Of a DNA stretch of 64,000 nt, positions 1-10,923 are shown one piece after another. Positions within the stretch are counted from its first letter, which is position 1. Every line of letters starts with the position of its first letter. The stretch comes from Pseudorhodoferax sp. Leaf265. GTDB taxonomy: Bacteria > Pseudomonadota > Gammaproteobacteria > Burkholderiales > Burkholderiaceae_C. The notes beneath the pieces were generated by a model. That model did not search any database, had not been told where the DNA came from, and saw nothing but the letters and a program-made list of their open reading frames with translations. The DNA is taken from assembly GCF_001422365.1 (NCBI RefSeq), contig NZ_LMMT01000001.1, positions 187,193 to 251,192 of the forward strand. The letters run 5' to 3'. The position numbers and the translations under genes were made by a program.

Positions 1-1307
1 GAGCCATCGGCATCCGTGCCGAGGGCACGGTAGAAGGGCTGGAACACGAGCTCGCGTTCGGCCGCCGGAATGCCGGGGCCCGAGTCCTCCACCTGCAGGC
101 GCAGCGGGCCGTTGCCATCGGCCGCCAGCACGTGGGCCGTCACCACGCCGGGCCGGTCCGGGCGCGAGGGCGTGTAGGCGATGGCGTTGTCGACCAGGTT
201 GCGCACCAGCTCCTTGAGCAGCGTGGCATTGCCTTCGAGCTGCACACCCGCCGCGCCGGGCAGGGCGCCGTCGTAGCCCAGGTCCAGCGACTTGTCCATG
301 GCGCGCGGCAGGGCCTCCTGCACCACGTCCATGACCAGCCGCGCGAGGTCGCAGGGCTGGCGCGCGATGGGCGCGCCGGCGTTCTCGGCGCGCGCCAGCG
401 CCAGCAGCTGGTTCACGGTGTGCGTGGCGCGGATGCTGGAGCGGCGGATCTGCAGCAGCGACTGCTTGAGTTCGTCGGCGTTGGCGCCGTCGCGCTGCGC
501 CAGGTCGGCCTGCATGCGCAGTCCCGCCAGTGGCGTCTTGAGCTGGTGCGCGGCATCGGCCAGGAATCGCTTCTGCGTGGCGATGGAGTCCTTCAGCCGC
601 CGCAGCAGGTCGTTGACCGAGGACACCAGCGGCGCCACCTCCAGCGGCACGGTGCGGTCGTCCAATGGCGAGAGGTCGTCGGGCTTGCGGGCGCGGATGC
701 GCTCCTCGAGTTCGGAGAGCGGCTTGATGCCACGCACCAGCGCCAGCCAGACCAGCAGCACCGCGAGCGGCAGGATCACGAACTGCGGCAGCATCACGCC
801 CTTGATGATTTCGGCGGCCAGCACCGAGCGCTTCTCGCGCGTTTCGGCCACCTGCACGAGGGCAGTCTGCCCGCTGCCGTCCAGCGCCACCCAGGTGTAG
901 GCCACGCGCAGGCCCAGGCCGCGCAGTTCGTCGTCGCGCAGCCGCACCTCGCCGGGCTGGGGGCGTTCGGCGTCGCGCGGCAGGGCCAGCTCGCGCTCGC
1001 CGGCCAGCAGTTCGCCGCGCGGCCCCAGCACCTGGTAGAAGACCTGGTCGGACTCGTCGGCGCGCAGCAACTCGTGCGCCGGTGGCGGCAGGCTGAACTG
1101 CAGCCGCCCGCTCTTGGGCAGCGCCACCTGCTGGGCCAGTGCACGCGCGTTGTGCTCCAGCGCGCGGTCGAACGGGTTGCCGGCGATGCCCTGGGCCACG
1201 AGCCAGGTCAGCACCAGGCTGACCGGCCACAGCAGCAGCAGCGGCGTCAGCATCCAGTCCAGGATCTCGCCGAACAGCGAACGCTGTTCGCGCTGGAAGA
1301 TCTTCAC
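1..1307 (-). CDS. Sensor histidine kinase, TctE/QseC-like (3' end cut by the window edge)
   Basis: Inner-membrane sensor kinase that would phosphorylate the response regulator encoded just upstream. The reading frame starts at a GTG whose bases overlap the regulator's TGA stop (GTGA), so the two are translationally coupled. It runs open to base 1 and lacks only the last part of the ATPase domain. Visible in order: a first membrane helix near residues 15-35, a periplasmic region of about 120 residues, a second helix near 160-180, a HAMP-like linker, the phospho-acceptor motif FLADAAHQLKTPL with His254, and ATPase boxes including LVRNLVDNA, DSGPGIP and FQPFYR. The periplasmic part resembles the 2CSK_N sensor type of TctE-like kinases. 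The signal sensed cannot be read from the sequence. Confidence 0.93.
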   Translation of the reverse strand, partial: MKIFQREQRSLFGEILDWMLTPLLLLWPVSLVLTWLVAQGIAGNPFDRALEHNARALAQQVALPKSGRLQFSLPPPAHELLRADESDQVFYQVLGPRGELLAGERELALPRDAERPQPGEVRLRDDELRGLGLRVAYTWVALDGSGQTALVQVAETREKRSVLAAEIIKGVMLPQFVILPLAVLLVWLALVRGIKPLSELEERIRARKPDDLSPLDDRTVPLEVAPLVSSVNDLLRRLKDSIATQKRFLADAAHQLKTPLAGLRMQADLAQRDGANADELKQSLLQIRRSSIRATHTVNQLLALARAENAGAPIARQPCDLARLVMDVVQEALPRAMDKSLDLGYDGALPGAAGVQLEGNATLLKELVRNLVDNAIAYTPSRPDRPGVVTAHVLAADGNGPLRLQVEDSGPGIPAAERELVFQPFYRALGTDADG

Positions 1308-1978
1308 GCGTTGATTTTCTCGAGGCAGTAGCCGAGGCCACGCACGGTGGCGATGCGGATCGGGCCCTTCTCGATCTTCTTGCGCAAACGGTGGATGTAG
1401 ACCTCGATGGCGTTGGTCGAGACCTCCTCGCCCCACTCGCACAGGCGCTCGACCAGCTGGTCCTTGCTGACCAGGCGGCCGGCACGCTGCAGCAGCACCT
1501 CCAGCAGGCCCAGTTCGCGCGCCGAGAGTTCGACCATGCGGCCGTCGATGGTGGCCACGCGGCCAGCCTGGTCGTACTCCAACGGGCCATGGCGGATCGA
1601 GCTGCTGGTGGCGCCGCTGCCGCGCCGCGTGAGTGCGCGCACGCGGGCTTCGAGTTCCTGCAGCGAGAAGGGCTTGGCCATGTAGTCGTCGGCGCCGTAG
1701 TCCAGGCCCTTGACGCGTTCCTCCACGCTGTCGGCTGCCGTCAGGATGAGCACCGGCAGCGCCGAGCCGCGGCCGCGCAGCGCGCGCAGCACCTCCAGGC
1801 CGTGCATGCGCGGCAGGCCCAGGTCCAGGATCAGCAGGTCGAACTGGCTGCTGGTGCGCAGTGCGGCATCGGCCTCGCTGCCGCTGGCCACATGGTCCAC
1901 GGCCGCGCCGGAGCTGCGCAGCGCGCGCAGCAGGCCGTCGGCCAGCACCTGGTCATCCTCGGCGATCAGAATGCGCAT
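1304..1978 (-). CDS. OmpR/PhoB-family response regulator
   Basis: DNA-binding response regulator of 224 residues, the cognate partner of the kinase that follows it by 4-bp overlap. The receiver domain occupies residues 1-115, with the acidic pair at 8-9 (AEDD), the phospho-acceptor Asp52 in LILDLGLP, Thr in LILTAAD and Lys in MAKPF. A winged-helix output domain follows, ending in VRGLGYCL. It lies 29 bases downstream of the marR-like gene in the same direction, so the three may form one operon (marR-like, regulator, kinase). It resembles QseB/TctD regulators; the target genes are unknown. Confidence 0.95.
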   Translation of the reverse strand: MRILIAEDDQVLADGLLRALRSSGAAVDHVASGSEADAALRTSSQFDLLILDLGLPRMHGLEVLRALRGRGSALPVLILTAADSVEERVKGLDYGADDYMAKPFSLQELEARVRALTRRGSGATSSSIRHGPLEYDQAGRVATIDGRMVELSARELGLLEVLLQRAGRLVSKDQLVERLCEWGEEVSTNAIEVYIHRLRKKIEKGPIRIATVRGLGYCLEKINA

Positions 1979-2007
1979 GCGGTTCTCCGGTTGGCGAAAC
2001 GGAAATT

Positions 2008-2484
2008 TTAGGAGCCGGCATAGGCTTCCAGGCCCAATGCGACCACGGTGGCGACTTCAGGCCCCACGGCCTCGCGGAATTCGGCCTCGGCCTGCGCCAG
2101 CGCGCTGCGGAAGGCCTGCTGCCAGGCCAGGCCATCCGGGGTAAAGCGCACGACACGGGCACGCGCATCATGCGGGTCGGCCGCCCGCGTGACCAGGCCC
2201 CAGGCCTCGCACTGCGCAATGAGATCGCCCATCGCCTGCTTGCTCATGCCGGCACGCTCGGCCAGCACGCCGGGCCGCGTGCCGGCCACGTCCAGGTGGC
2301 GCGTGATGTGCACGTGGGCGGCACTGACCTGGGCCCGCGCCGCGAGGTTCGACAGGGCCAGAGGCACCTGCACATCGTGGGCCATGAGTGCCAGCACGCG
2401 GGCGTCGAAGCGGCGCAGCGCCTCACCCATCAGGCGGCCCAGATGGGTGGTGCGCCAGGCCTCTTTGGGGTCGGTGGTCTGCAT
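2008..2484 (-). CDS. MarR-family transcriptional regulator
   Basis: Predicted 158-residue winged-helix regulator. The segment LSNLAARAQVSAAHVHITRH and the following GVLAERAGMSKQAMGDLI helix-turn-helix, then a wing with DPHDARARVVRFTPDG, match the MarR fold. I chose the ATG at 2484; an in-frame TTG at 2502 would add six residues, and neither has a convincing Shine-Dalgarno sequence. It is divergent from recA and precedes the two-component pair on the minus strand. The ligand and targets are unknown. A role in regulating the downstream two-component genes is only an inference from position. Confidence 0.85.
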   Translation of the reverse strand: MQTTDPKEAWRTTHLGRLMGEALRRFDARVLALMAHDVQVPLALSNLAARAQVSAAHVHITRHLDVAGTRPGVLAERAGMSKQAMGDLIAQCEAWGLVTRAADPHDARARVVRFTPDGLAWQQAFRSALAQAEAEFREAVGPEVATVVALGLEAYAGS

Positions 2485-2549
2485 CCGTAAATCGTAAGGC
2501 AAACTGACTAAAAAACATGATTCTCAAGATCAATGCCTGCAATACACTA

Positions 2550-2565
2550 CTGGTCAAGCATCCAG
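2550..2565. promoter_or_regulatory. LexA-like operator upstream of recA
   Basis: CTGG-N8-CCAG palindrome embedded in TACTGGTCAAGCATCCAG, 60 bases upstream of the recA start. It has the spacing and core of the CTGT-N8-ACAG SOS box, and resembles the E. coli recA operator, but the fourth base of each half is G/C instead of T/A. SOS control is inferred. Confidence 0.6.
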
Positions 2566-2625
2566 ACAGTATGTAGTCACAGTCCGGGTGCAGTTTGCAA
2601 GTCATTGATCTCAAGGAGATTTTTC

Positions 2626-3677
<1,052 letters not shown>

Positions 3678-3681
<4 letters not shown>

Positions 3682-4136
3682 CCGGCGCCCGGCCTGCGCT
3701 CTCGCTGAAAGGCAGGGCGCTGCGCTACCTGTCCCAGCGCGAGCATTCGCGCCCCGAGCTCGAGCGCAAGCTGGCGCGCCACACCGAAGACCCCGAGGAA
3801 CTCGCGCGCGCACTCGACGAGCTGCAGGCCAAGGGCTTCATCAGCGAGGCGCGCGTGGTCGAGTCCGTGCTGCACCAGCGCGCGGCCCAGTACGGCGCAC
3901 TGCGGCTGCGCCAGGAACTGCAACGCAAGGGGGTGGCATCGGCCGCCATCACCGAGGCCGTGGCCGGCCTGGCCGACAGCGAGTTCGAACGCGCACTGGC
4001 GCTGTGGCAGCGCCGCTTCGCGCCGGCAGCCGATGCGCGCGAACACGCCAGGCAAAGCCGCTTCCTGCTGGCGCGTGGTTTCTCGGGCGCGGTGGTGACG
4101 CGCGTGCTGCGGCACCGGCCCGACAATGCGGACTGA
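3678..4136 (+). CDS. recX: Regulatory protein RecX
   Basis: RecA inhibitor of 152 residues that binds the RecA filament groove. It starts at a GTG overlapping the recA stop (GTGA), the classic coupled arrangement that keeps RecX below RecA. The repeated three-helix pattern is visible: [51 protein letters not shown] and the final [17 protein letters not shown]. Length and position next to recA make the assignment safe. The stop is followed immediately by the ATG of the MFS gene. Confidence 0.95.
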
Positions 4137-5351
4137 ATGCCCGCCTCTCCTGCACGCGCCCTCTCGGCGCTGACCTTCGCCTTCGGCCTGAGCCAGTTCT
4201 TCCGCAGCTGCCTGGCCGTGATCGCACCCGAACTGCAACGCGACCTCGGCCTGTCGGCCGCCGGTTTCGGTCTGCTGTCCTCCTGCTTCTTCCTCTCGTT
4301 TGCGGTCGCGCAGATCCCGGTCGGCATCGCCTTCGACCGCTACGGCGTAGGCCGGCCCACGCGCTGGCTGATGTCCGTCGGCGTGGCGTCCTCGCTGCTG
4401 TTCGTGTTCGCGCCGAACGGGCCGACGGCCATGCTGGCCCAGGCTGGACTGGGCCTGGCCTGCGCGCCCGTGTTCATGGGCCTCATGCACTACGCCGGGG
4501 CGCAGCTGCCCAATGCGCAGTACGTCGCCTTCGTCGGCCGTGCCAACGCCACCGGCATGCTGGGCGCGCTGTGCGCCACGCTGCCATTGGGCTGGGTCGC
4601 ACAGCACCTGGGTTGGCGCACTGGGATGGCGCTCGCCGGGCTGTGCATGCTGCTGGCCTGTGTGGCCGTGTGGCGCTCGCTGCACGACGAGGGCGATGCC
4701 GACGCGCGCCGCGAGACGCCAATGGCCATGCTGGGTTCCAGCACCGCACTGCTGCTGCGACCGGCACTCTGGACGCTGATTCCGCTGTGCGTGGCCATGG
4801 CGGCCGGCACCAGCTTTCGCAACGCCTGGGGTGGCCCGTACCTGGCAGACCTGTTCGGGCTGCAGACGCAGGGCCGCGGCCTGGCGCTGTCGGCCGTGAC
4901 CATCGCCTGCTTCGGCACCGCGCTGCTGCTGCCGCGGCTGGTGCGCCGCAACGGGCTGCGCGCAACCGTGCTGGGCTGGACGCTGCTGTCGCTGGCCGGT
5001 GCGCTGGTGCTGGTGCTCTGGCCGGGCGGCGGCGCCATGCTGGCGCACCTGGCGTCGATGACGTTGCTGGTGACCATCGGCATGCTGCACCCCCTCGTCA
5101 TGACGCACGGCCGCGAGTTGCTGCCGCCGGCCCTGCGCGGGCGCGGCCTGGGCGTGCTGAACAGCTTCGTGTTCCTGGGCTCGGCGCTGACGGCCTGGGC
5201 CTTCGGCCAGATCGCCGACACCGGCCAGCGCGCCGGCTGGTCGCTGGAGTGGACCTGGTCGGCCATCTTCGGCTGCGCCGGCGTGCTGGTGCTGCTGGGC
5301 GCGCTGCCCTATGCCTTCAGCCCGCGTTTGGTGCCAGCGTCTCGAAGCTGA
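4137..5351 (+). CDS. Major facilitator superfamily transporter
   Basis: Inner-membrane transporter of 404 residues with about 12 hydrophobic helices. The MFS motif between helices 2 and 3 appears as FDRYGVGRPTR. The start codon directly abuts the recX stop, so it is probably co-transcribed with recA-recX. Its 3' end overlaps the convergent gene at 5317-5763 by 35 bases. The substrate cannot be predicted; the family includes many small-molecule and drug exporters and nutrient importers. Confidence 0.9.
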   Translation: MPASPARALSALTFAFGLSQFFRSCLAVIAPELQRDLGLSAAGFGLLSSCFFLSFAVAQIPVGIAFDRYGVGRPTRWLMSVGVASSLLFVFAPNGPTAMLAQAGLGLACAPVFMGLMHYAGAQLPNAQYVAFVGRANATGMLGALCATLPLGWVAQHLGWRTGMALAGLCMLLACVAVWRSLHDEGDADARRETPMAMLGSSTALLLRPALWTLIPLCVAMAAGTSFRNAWGGPYLADLFGLQTQGRGLALSAVTIACFGTALLLPRLVRRNGLRATVLGWTLLSLAGALVLVLWPGGGAMLAHLASMTLLVTIGMLHPLVMTHGRELLPPALRGRGLGVLNSFVFLGSALTAWAFGQIADTGQRAGWSLEWTWSAIFGCAGVLVLLGALPYAFSPRLVPASRS

Positions 5352-5763
5352 GGTGGTGCGTCAGTTCGCGCAGCAGCAGGGCGGCGGCGATGAACACGCG
5401 GTCCTGCGGCAGGCCCTGCGCGGCACCGGGATGGCCGAGCGACCAGGACGCCAGGCGCTGGAACAGGTCTTCGACCGCTGACCGCTCATGGCCTTCCAGG
5501 TGCGGCAGCACCACGTCGAACAGGCCGGCCGGCTGCAACAGTGCACCGGCAGGCCAGGACTGGGGCAGTCCCGTGAGCGCCTCTTCGACCAGATCGATCG
5601 CGTGTTCCAGCTCCGAAGGCCGGGGCGGCACATGGTGCAGGGCCTGGTCGGCCAGCTGCGTGATGCCGACGCCGATGGCCAGACTGGATGGTGCTTCGCC
5701 CGCCAACTGCCACGCCAGCACGGTCTGCTGCGGCAGACCGGTGCACAGCACGCCGGGCGGCAT
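5317..5763 (-). CDS. Uncharacterised protein downstream of argC
   Basis: 148-residue soluble protein I do not recognise. It is rich in Leu, Ala, Pro and Glu, with predicted helices such as SELEHAIDLVEEAL and RVFIAAALLLRELTHHL, and has no signal peptide or membrane segment. It starts at ATG 5763, 14 bases after the argC stop on the same strand, so it should be in the argC operon. Its C-terminal codons overlap the end of the convergent MFS gene. Coding status rests on the intact frame, operon position and normal codon use. No function is proposed. Confidence 0.7.
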   Translation of the reverse strand: MPPGVLCTGLPQQTVLAWQLAGEAPSSLAIGVGITQLADQALHHVPPRPSELEHAIDLVEEALTGLPQSWPAGALLQPAGLFDVVLPHLEGHERSAVEDLFQRLASWSLGHPGAAQGLPQDRVFIAAALLLRELTHHLSFETLAPNAG

Positions 5764-5777
5764 GGCCGGCGCCAGGC

Positions 5778-6701
5778 TCAGAGGCCCAGCATCAGCTTCA
5801 GGTTCTGCACCGCGGCGCCGCTGGCGCCCTTGCCCAGGTTGTCCAGCCGCGCGATGACGACGGCATGGCGCGCGTCTTCGTTCGGGAACACGCGGATCTC
5901 GAGCTGGTTGGTGTCGTTCAGCGCCAGCGCGTCGAGCTTGCCGCTGTCGGTGGGCGGCAGCACCTGCACGAACTGCTCGGGCGTGTTGCTCTTGGCGTAG
6001 TGGCTGGCGAGCGCCGCTTGCAGGTCGGCCGCGCGCGGCTTGCCCGGCAGGTCGTCCAGGTGCAGCGGCAGCTGCACCAGCATGCCCTGGCGGAAGTTGC
6101 CGACCGAGGGGATGAAGACCGGCCGGCGCGTGAGCCCCGTGTAGGCCATGATCTCGGGGATGTGCTTGTGCTTGAGGCCCAGCGCGTAGGTCTCGAACAG
6201 CGGTGCCTCGTTCTTCTCGTAGGCCTCGATCATGGTGCGGCCACCACCCGAGTAGCCGCTGACGGAAGGCAGCGCGATCGGAAAATCGGCGGGCAGCAGC
6301 CCGGCATCGACCAGCGGCCGCACGATGGCGATGGCACCCGTGGCGTAGCAGCCCGGGTTGGCCACGCGGTCGGCCTGCGCGACCCGCGCAGCCTGGCCGG
6401 CCACGAGTTCGGGGAAGCCGAAGACCCAGGCCGGGTTCACGCGGTGGGCTGTGGAGGCGTCGACGATCTTGGGCTTCTTGCCCTGCAGCTGGTCGATCAG
6501 CGCGACCGACTCGATGGCCGCGTCGTCGTGCAGGCACAGCACGACGAGATCCACGCCTGCCATGAGGTCGCGCTTGGCGGCGACGTCCTTGCGCAGCTCG
6601 GGCGCGATGCTGACGAGTTCGATCTGCGGCATGGCCTGCAGCCGCTCGCGGATCTGCAGGCCGGTGGTGCCGGCTTCGCCATCGATGAAGACTTTGGCCA
6701 T
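5778..6701 (-). CDS. argC: N-acetyl-gamma-glutamyl-phosphate reductase (short, type 2)
   Basis: Third step of arginine biosynthesis: NADPH-dependent reduction of N-acetylglutamyl phosphate to the semialdehyde. At 307 residues it belongs to the shorter ArgC class. The start [14 protein letters not shown] contains the nucleotide-binding glycines, and the catalytic cysteine lies in [10 protein letters not shown], followed by [13 protein letters not shown] chose ATG 6701, which aligns with the Rossmann strand and has GAGTGA upstream; an in-frame start at 6758 adds 19 unlikely residues. It is divergent from sucC and is followed by an uncharacterised gene. Confidence 0.95.
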   Translation of the reverse strand: MAKVFIDGEAGTTGLQIRERLQAMPQIELVSIAPELRKDVAAKRDLMAGVDLVVLCLHDDAAIESVALIDQLQGKKPKIVDASTAHRVNPAWVFGFPELVAGQAARVAQADRVANPGCYATGAIAIVRPLVDAGLLPADFPIALPSVSGYSGGGRTMIEAYEKNEAPLFETYALGLKHKHIPEIMAYTGLTRRPVFIPSVGNFRQGMLVQLPLHLDDLPGKPRAADLQAALASHYAKSNTPEQFVQVLPPTDSGKLDALALNDTNQLEIRVFPNEDARHAVVIARLDNLGKGASGAAVQNLKLMLGL

Positions 6702-6888
6702 GGTGTTCACTCGCTTGAAGGTACGCTTTATGCGGGTTCGTACGTGTTGACCGCACAAAATTGGTGCAACGCACCATGATACAGTCGCCGGCTGTCCGCC
6801 GTCTGGTTGTCAAGCATCCGTCGCTGGTGGACAACAGCGAAGCCCGTTTCGCCTCTCCGTCCCCAACCCTCTTCCGAGAGACCTCCTC

Positions 6889-8052
<1,164 letters not shown>

Positions 8053-8061
8053 GGAAGCGTC

Positions 8062-8955
8062 ATGTCGATCTACATCAACAAAGACACCAAGGTCATCACC
8101 CAGGGCATCACCGGCAAGACCGGCCAATTCCACACGGAAAAGTGCCAGGAATACGCGAACGGCAAGAACGCCTTCGTCGCCGGTGTGAACCCGAAGAAGG
8201 CCGGCGAGTCGATCTTCAACATCCCGATCTACGCCTCCGTCAAGGAAGCCGCCCAGCAAACCGGCGCCACCGTGTCGGTGATCTACGTGCCGCCTCCGGG
8301 CGCCGCTGCCGCGATCTGGGAAGCCGTCGAGGCCGACCTGGACATGGCGATTTGCATCACCGAAGGCATCCCGGTCCGGGACATGCTGGAAGTGCGCAAC
8401 AAGATGAAGGCCAAGGAAGCCGCCGGTGGCAAGAAGACGCTGCTGCTGGGCCCGAACTGCCCTGGCCTGATCACGCCCGACGAGATCAAGATCGGCATCA
8501 TGCCCGGCCACATCCACCGCAAGGGCCGCGTGGGCGTGGTCTCGCGCTCCGGCACGCTGACCTATGAAGCCGTGGCCATGCTGACCGAAATCGGCCTGGG
8601 CCAGTCCAGCGCCGTCGGCATCGGTGGCGACCCGATCAATGGCCTGAAGCATATCGACGTGATGCAGGCCTTCAACGACGATCCGGAAACGGACGCCGTG
8701 ATCATGATCGGCGAGATCGGCGGCCCGGACGAGGCGGACGCAGCCCGCTGGTGCAAGGAAAACATGAAGAAGCCGGTGGTCGGTTTCATCGCTGGCGTGA
8801 CCGCGCCCCCGGGCAAGCGCATGGGCCATGCCGGTGCGCTGATCTCCGGCGGCGCCGACACGGCCGACGCCAAGCTGGCCATCATGGAAGAGTGCGGCTT
8901 CACGATCACGCGCAACTTCTCGGAACTGGGCAAGCTGCTCAAGTCCAAGCTGTAA
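8062..8955 (+). CDS. sucD: Succinyl-CoA synthetase alpha subunit
   Basis: CoA-binding and phospho-histidine subunit, 297 residues. The N-terminal CoA-binding Rossmann fold includes [15 protein letters not shown]. Downstream motifs are [19 protein letters not shown] and [10 protein letters not shown], and the active-site histidine is in [14 protein letters not shown]. It is in an operon with sucC (nine-base spacing). A strong GC hairpin about 90 bases after the stop may end the transcript. Confidence 0.98.
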   Translation: MSIYINKDTKVITQGITGKTGQFHTEKCQEYANGKNAFVAGVNPKKAGESIFNIPIYASVKEAAQQTGATVSVIYVPPPGAAAAIWEAVEADLDMAICITEGIPVRDMLEVRNKMKAKEAAGGKKTLLLGPNCPGLITPDEIKIGIMPGHIHRKGRVGVVSRSGTLTYEAVAMLTEIGLGQSSAVGIGGDPINGLKHIDVMQAFNDDPETDAVIMIGEIGGPDEADAARWCKENMKKPVVGFIAGVTAPPGKRMGHAGALISGGADTADAKLAIMEECGFTITRNFSELGKLLKSKL

Positions 8956-9044
8956 AAACCGGAACCGGTCAGGTTCTGGTCAGGCTACGCAGTTCCACGA
9001 ACTGCGCCGCTCCGGATTGCTGGGTAAACTGACCCGGCATACAA

Positions 9045-9069
9045 GAAAGCGCCCTTCCCGGGCGCTTTC
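9045..9069 (+). terminator. Hairpin downstream of sucCD
   Basis: Perfect 10-bp stem GAAAGCGCCC / GGGCGCTTTC with a five-base loop, between sucD and terC. It lacks a following T-run, so it is either a weak intrinsic terminator or a 3'-end stabilising hairpin. Confidence 0.6.
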
Positions 9070-9097
9070 GCATTCATAACAGCCGGAGAAATTGTCC

Positions 9098-9784
9098 ATG
9101 TTCCTGGGTCTTGACCTGTCTTCCGCCGCCTTCTGGAGCGCCTTCGGCTCCATCCTGCTCGCCAATGTGGTGCTGTCGGGCGACAACGCCGTGGTCATCG
9201 CCATGGCCGCGCGCACGCTCAAGCCCGAGCAGCGCGGCAAGGCCATCTTCTTCGGCAGCGCCGCCGCCATCGTGATGCGGATCGTGTTGACCATCGTGGC
9301 GATCCGCCTGCTGACCCTGCCGTTCCTGAAGATCGCCGGTGCCGGCCTGCTGGCCTACATCGGGGTGGATCTGCTGATGGGCGAAGGCGATGGTGACGGC
9401 GAAAGCGCCGAAGTCTCCGGCATGTTCAATGCCATCCGCACCATCCTGGTGGCCGATCTGGTCATGAGCCTGGACAACGTGCTGGCCGTCGCGGCCGCAG
9501 CGCAGGGCAACATGCCGCTGCTGGTGCTGGGCCTGTTGGTCAGCGTGCCACTGATCGTGTTCGGTGCCTCGATGCTGACCAAGGTGATGGAGCGCTTCCC
9601 TATCATCATCACCATCGGCGCAGCCTTGCTGGGCTTCCTGGCCGGCGAGATGCTGCTGACCGATCCGGCAGTGGGCCAGTACATCGGTGCCGTCAGCGAA
9701 ACCACGGTCAAGGCCGCCGGTCTGGCCGGCGCCGTGCTCGTCGTGGCGCTGGGCAACTGGCTGCAGCGCCGCGGCAACGCTTGA
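9098..9784 (+). CDS. TerC-family integral membrane protein (YjbE type)
   Basis: Inner-membrane protein of 228 residues with about seven hydrophobic helices. The conserved acidic membrane motifs are NVVLSGDNAVVIAMA near the N-terminus and DLVMSLDNVLAVAAA in the middle, both characteristic of the TerC family linked to metal (manganese, calcium) efflux or tellurium resistance. The start is ATG 9098 with GGAG nine bases upstream; a TTG six bases earlier is less likely. A strong intrinsic terminator follows. No yybP-ykoY manganese riboswitch was recognised in the leader. The exact ion is not predictable. Confidence 0.9.
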   Translation: MFLGLDLSSAAFWSAFGSILLANVVLSGDNAVVIAMAARTLKPEQRGKAIFFGSAAAIVMRIVLTIVAIRLLTLPFLKIAGAGLLAYIGVDLLMGEGDGDGESAEVSGMFNAIRTILVADLVMSLDNVLAVAAAAQGNMPLLVLGLLVSVPLIVFGASMLTKVMERFPIIITIGAALLGFLAGEMLLTDPAVGQYIGAVSETTVKAAGLAGAVLVVALGNWLQRRGNA

Positions 9785-9833
9785 GCAGCCCTCCGACGCC
9801 GCGCTGTTGCAGGAACAGCGCAGACAGCGCACC

Positions 9834-9861
9834 ATTTCGCCCCGTTGGGGCGAAATTTTTT
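9834..9861 (+). terminator. Rho-independent terminator of terC
   Basis: ATTTCGCCCC / GGGGCGAAAT stem of 10 bp with a three-base loop, followed immediately by a run of six T residues. Textbook intrinsic terminator about 50 bases after the terC stop. Confidence 0.9.
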
Positions 9862-9956
9862 CTTGCGCTGCGGCAAATCGCCTCGCCATGTAACAGAATG
9901 TGGAGTCCACGCCCTGGCCTTGTTCGGTGCACTGCTGCTGGCCCTAGCCGCTGAGC

Positions 9957-10010
9957 GCCCTTTGCCTGCATGCGTGGCATTTCCATGCAGACGCAAGCCA
10001 GGCAAAGGGC
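9957..10010. repeat. Long inverted repeat in the 5' region of the PP2C gene
   Basis: The arms GCCCTTTGCCTG (9957-9968) and CAGGCAAAGGGC (9999-10010) are perfectly complementary over 12 bp. The 30-base spacer holds further complementary pieces (GCGT with ACGC, and TGCATG with CATGCA). It lies in the 233-base space between the terC terminator and the phosphatase start, which otherwise shows no gene. It could be a cruciform, an attenuator or a 5'-UTR structure. There is no T-run, so it is not a standard terminator. Confidence 0.65.
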
Positions 10011-10094
10011 ACGAGTGCAGGTACAGCACACCAACCTCCATACACGTGGTCCGGGCCTATCCATCGGCCGGGATGGTGATCGGCCGGGCGCGCC

Positions 10095-10883
10095 ATGAAC
10101 TACCAGTTCCAGACGTTGACCCATCCCGGCCGACTGCGCCACAACAACGAGGACGCCGCGGCTTTTGACCCGGTCTGCGGTTGCAGCGTGCTGGCCGACG
10201 GCATGGGCGGCTACAACGCCGGGGAGGTGGCCAGCAACATGGCCGTCAACGTCATCCTCGCCGAACTCGCTGCCTGGTACGCCACAGCGGGGCCCGGCGC
10301 TTCCGTGCGCGAAGTCCGCAAGGCCATGGAGCGTTGCGTGCAGCATGCGAACCAGGCCATCCTGAGCACGGCGCGTGCCGACCCGGACTGCGCCGGAATG
10401 GGCACCACGCTGGTCATCGCCACGTTCCATGAGCAACGCTTGGTACTTGGCCACGTCGGCGATTCGCGCGCCTACCGGCTGCGCGAAGGGCAGCTGCAGC
10501 AGATCACGCGCGACCATTCCTTGCTGCAGGAGCAACTCGATGCCGGGCTGATCACGCCCGCGCAGGCCGCCGTATCGTCGCAGCGCAATCTCGTCACGCG
10601 GGCCCTGGGCATCGAGTCCGGGGCCGAGCTCGACCTCAACGAGTTTGCAGTGGAAGCCGGCGATCTCTACCTGCTGTGCTCGGACGGGCTGTCGGACATG
10701 GCGAACGACAGCGAGATCGAGGACATCCTGCGCGCCACCGGCTCGCTCGAGCACAAGGCCCGCCGCCTCATCGACCGCGCGAACGCCAATGGCGGCCGGG
10801 ATAACATCACCGTCCTGCTCGCACAGGCGATGTCCACCCCAGCCAACCGGCCCGGCCTGGTTTCCAGGCTCCTGCGCACTTGA
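10095..10883 (+). CDS. PP2C-family serine/threonine protein phosphatase (Stp/PppA-like)
   Basis: Metal-dependent protein phosphatase of 262 residues. All PP2C metal and phosphate motifs are present: RHNNEDAA near the N-terminus, LADGMGGYNAGEVAS, GTTLVIA, GHVGDSRAYRL, LLCSDGLSDM and GGRDNITVLL. It precedes an FHA-domain gene by 40 bases and a metallo-hydrolase gene further on. PP2C and FHA proteins usually work with Hanks-type Ser/Thr kinases, for example in type VI secretion or envelope control, but no kinase gene is in this stretch. Confidence 0.94.
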   Translation: MNYQFQTLTHPGRLRHNNEDAAAFDPVCGCSVLADGMGGYNAGEVASNMAVNVILAELAAWYATAGPGASVREVRKAMERCVQHANQAILSTARADPDCAGMGTTLVIATFHEQRLVLGHVGDSRAYRLREGQLQQITRDHSLLQEQLDAGLITPAQAAVSSQRNLVTRALGIESGAELDLNEFAVEAGDLYLLCSDGLSDMANDSEIEDILRATGSLEHKARRLIDRANANGGRDNITVLLAQAMSTPANRPGLVSRLLRT

Positions 10884-10923
10884 AATCCATTGACATCCAA
10901 ATGATCAGACCCAGGAGCCGGCC

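Noticed and set aside
132-1331. Long plus-strand ORF opposite the histidine kinase
   Set aside because: Antisense frame of a GC-rich gene. Its sequence is His/Gln/Arg-rich low complexity with no domain, while the minus strand shows clear kinase motifs.
8956-9097. Possible yybP-ykoY manganese riboswitch before terC
   Set aside because: The conserved sequence elements of that riboswitch were not found; only a simple hairpin is visible.
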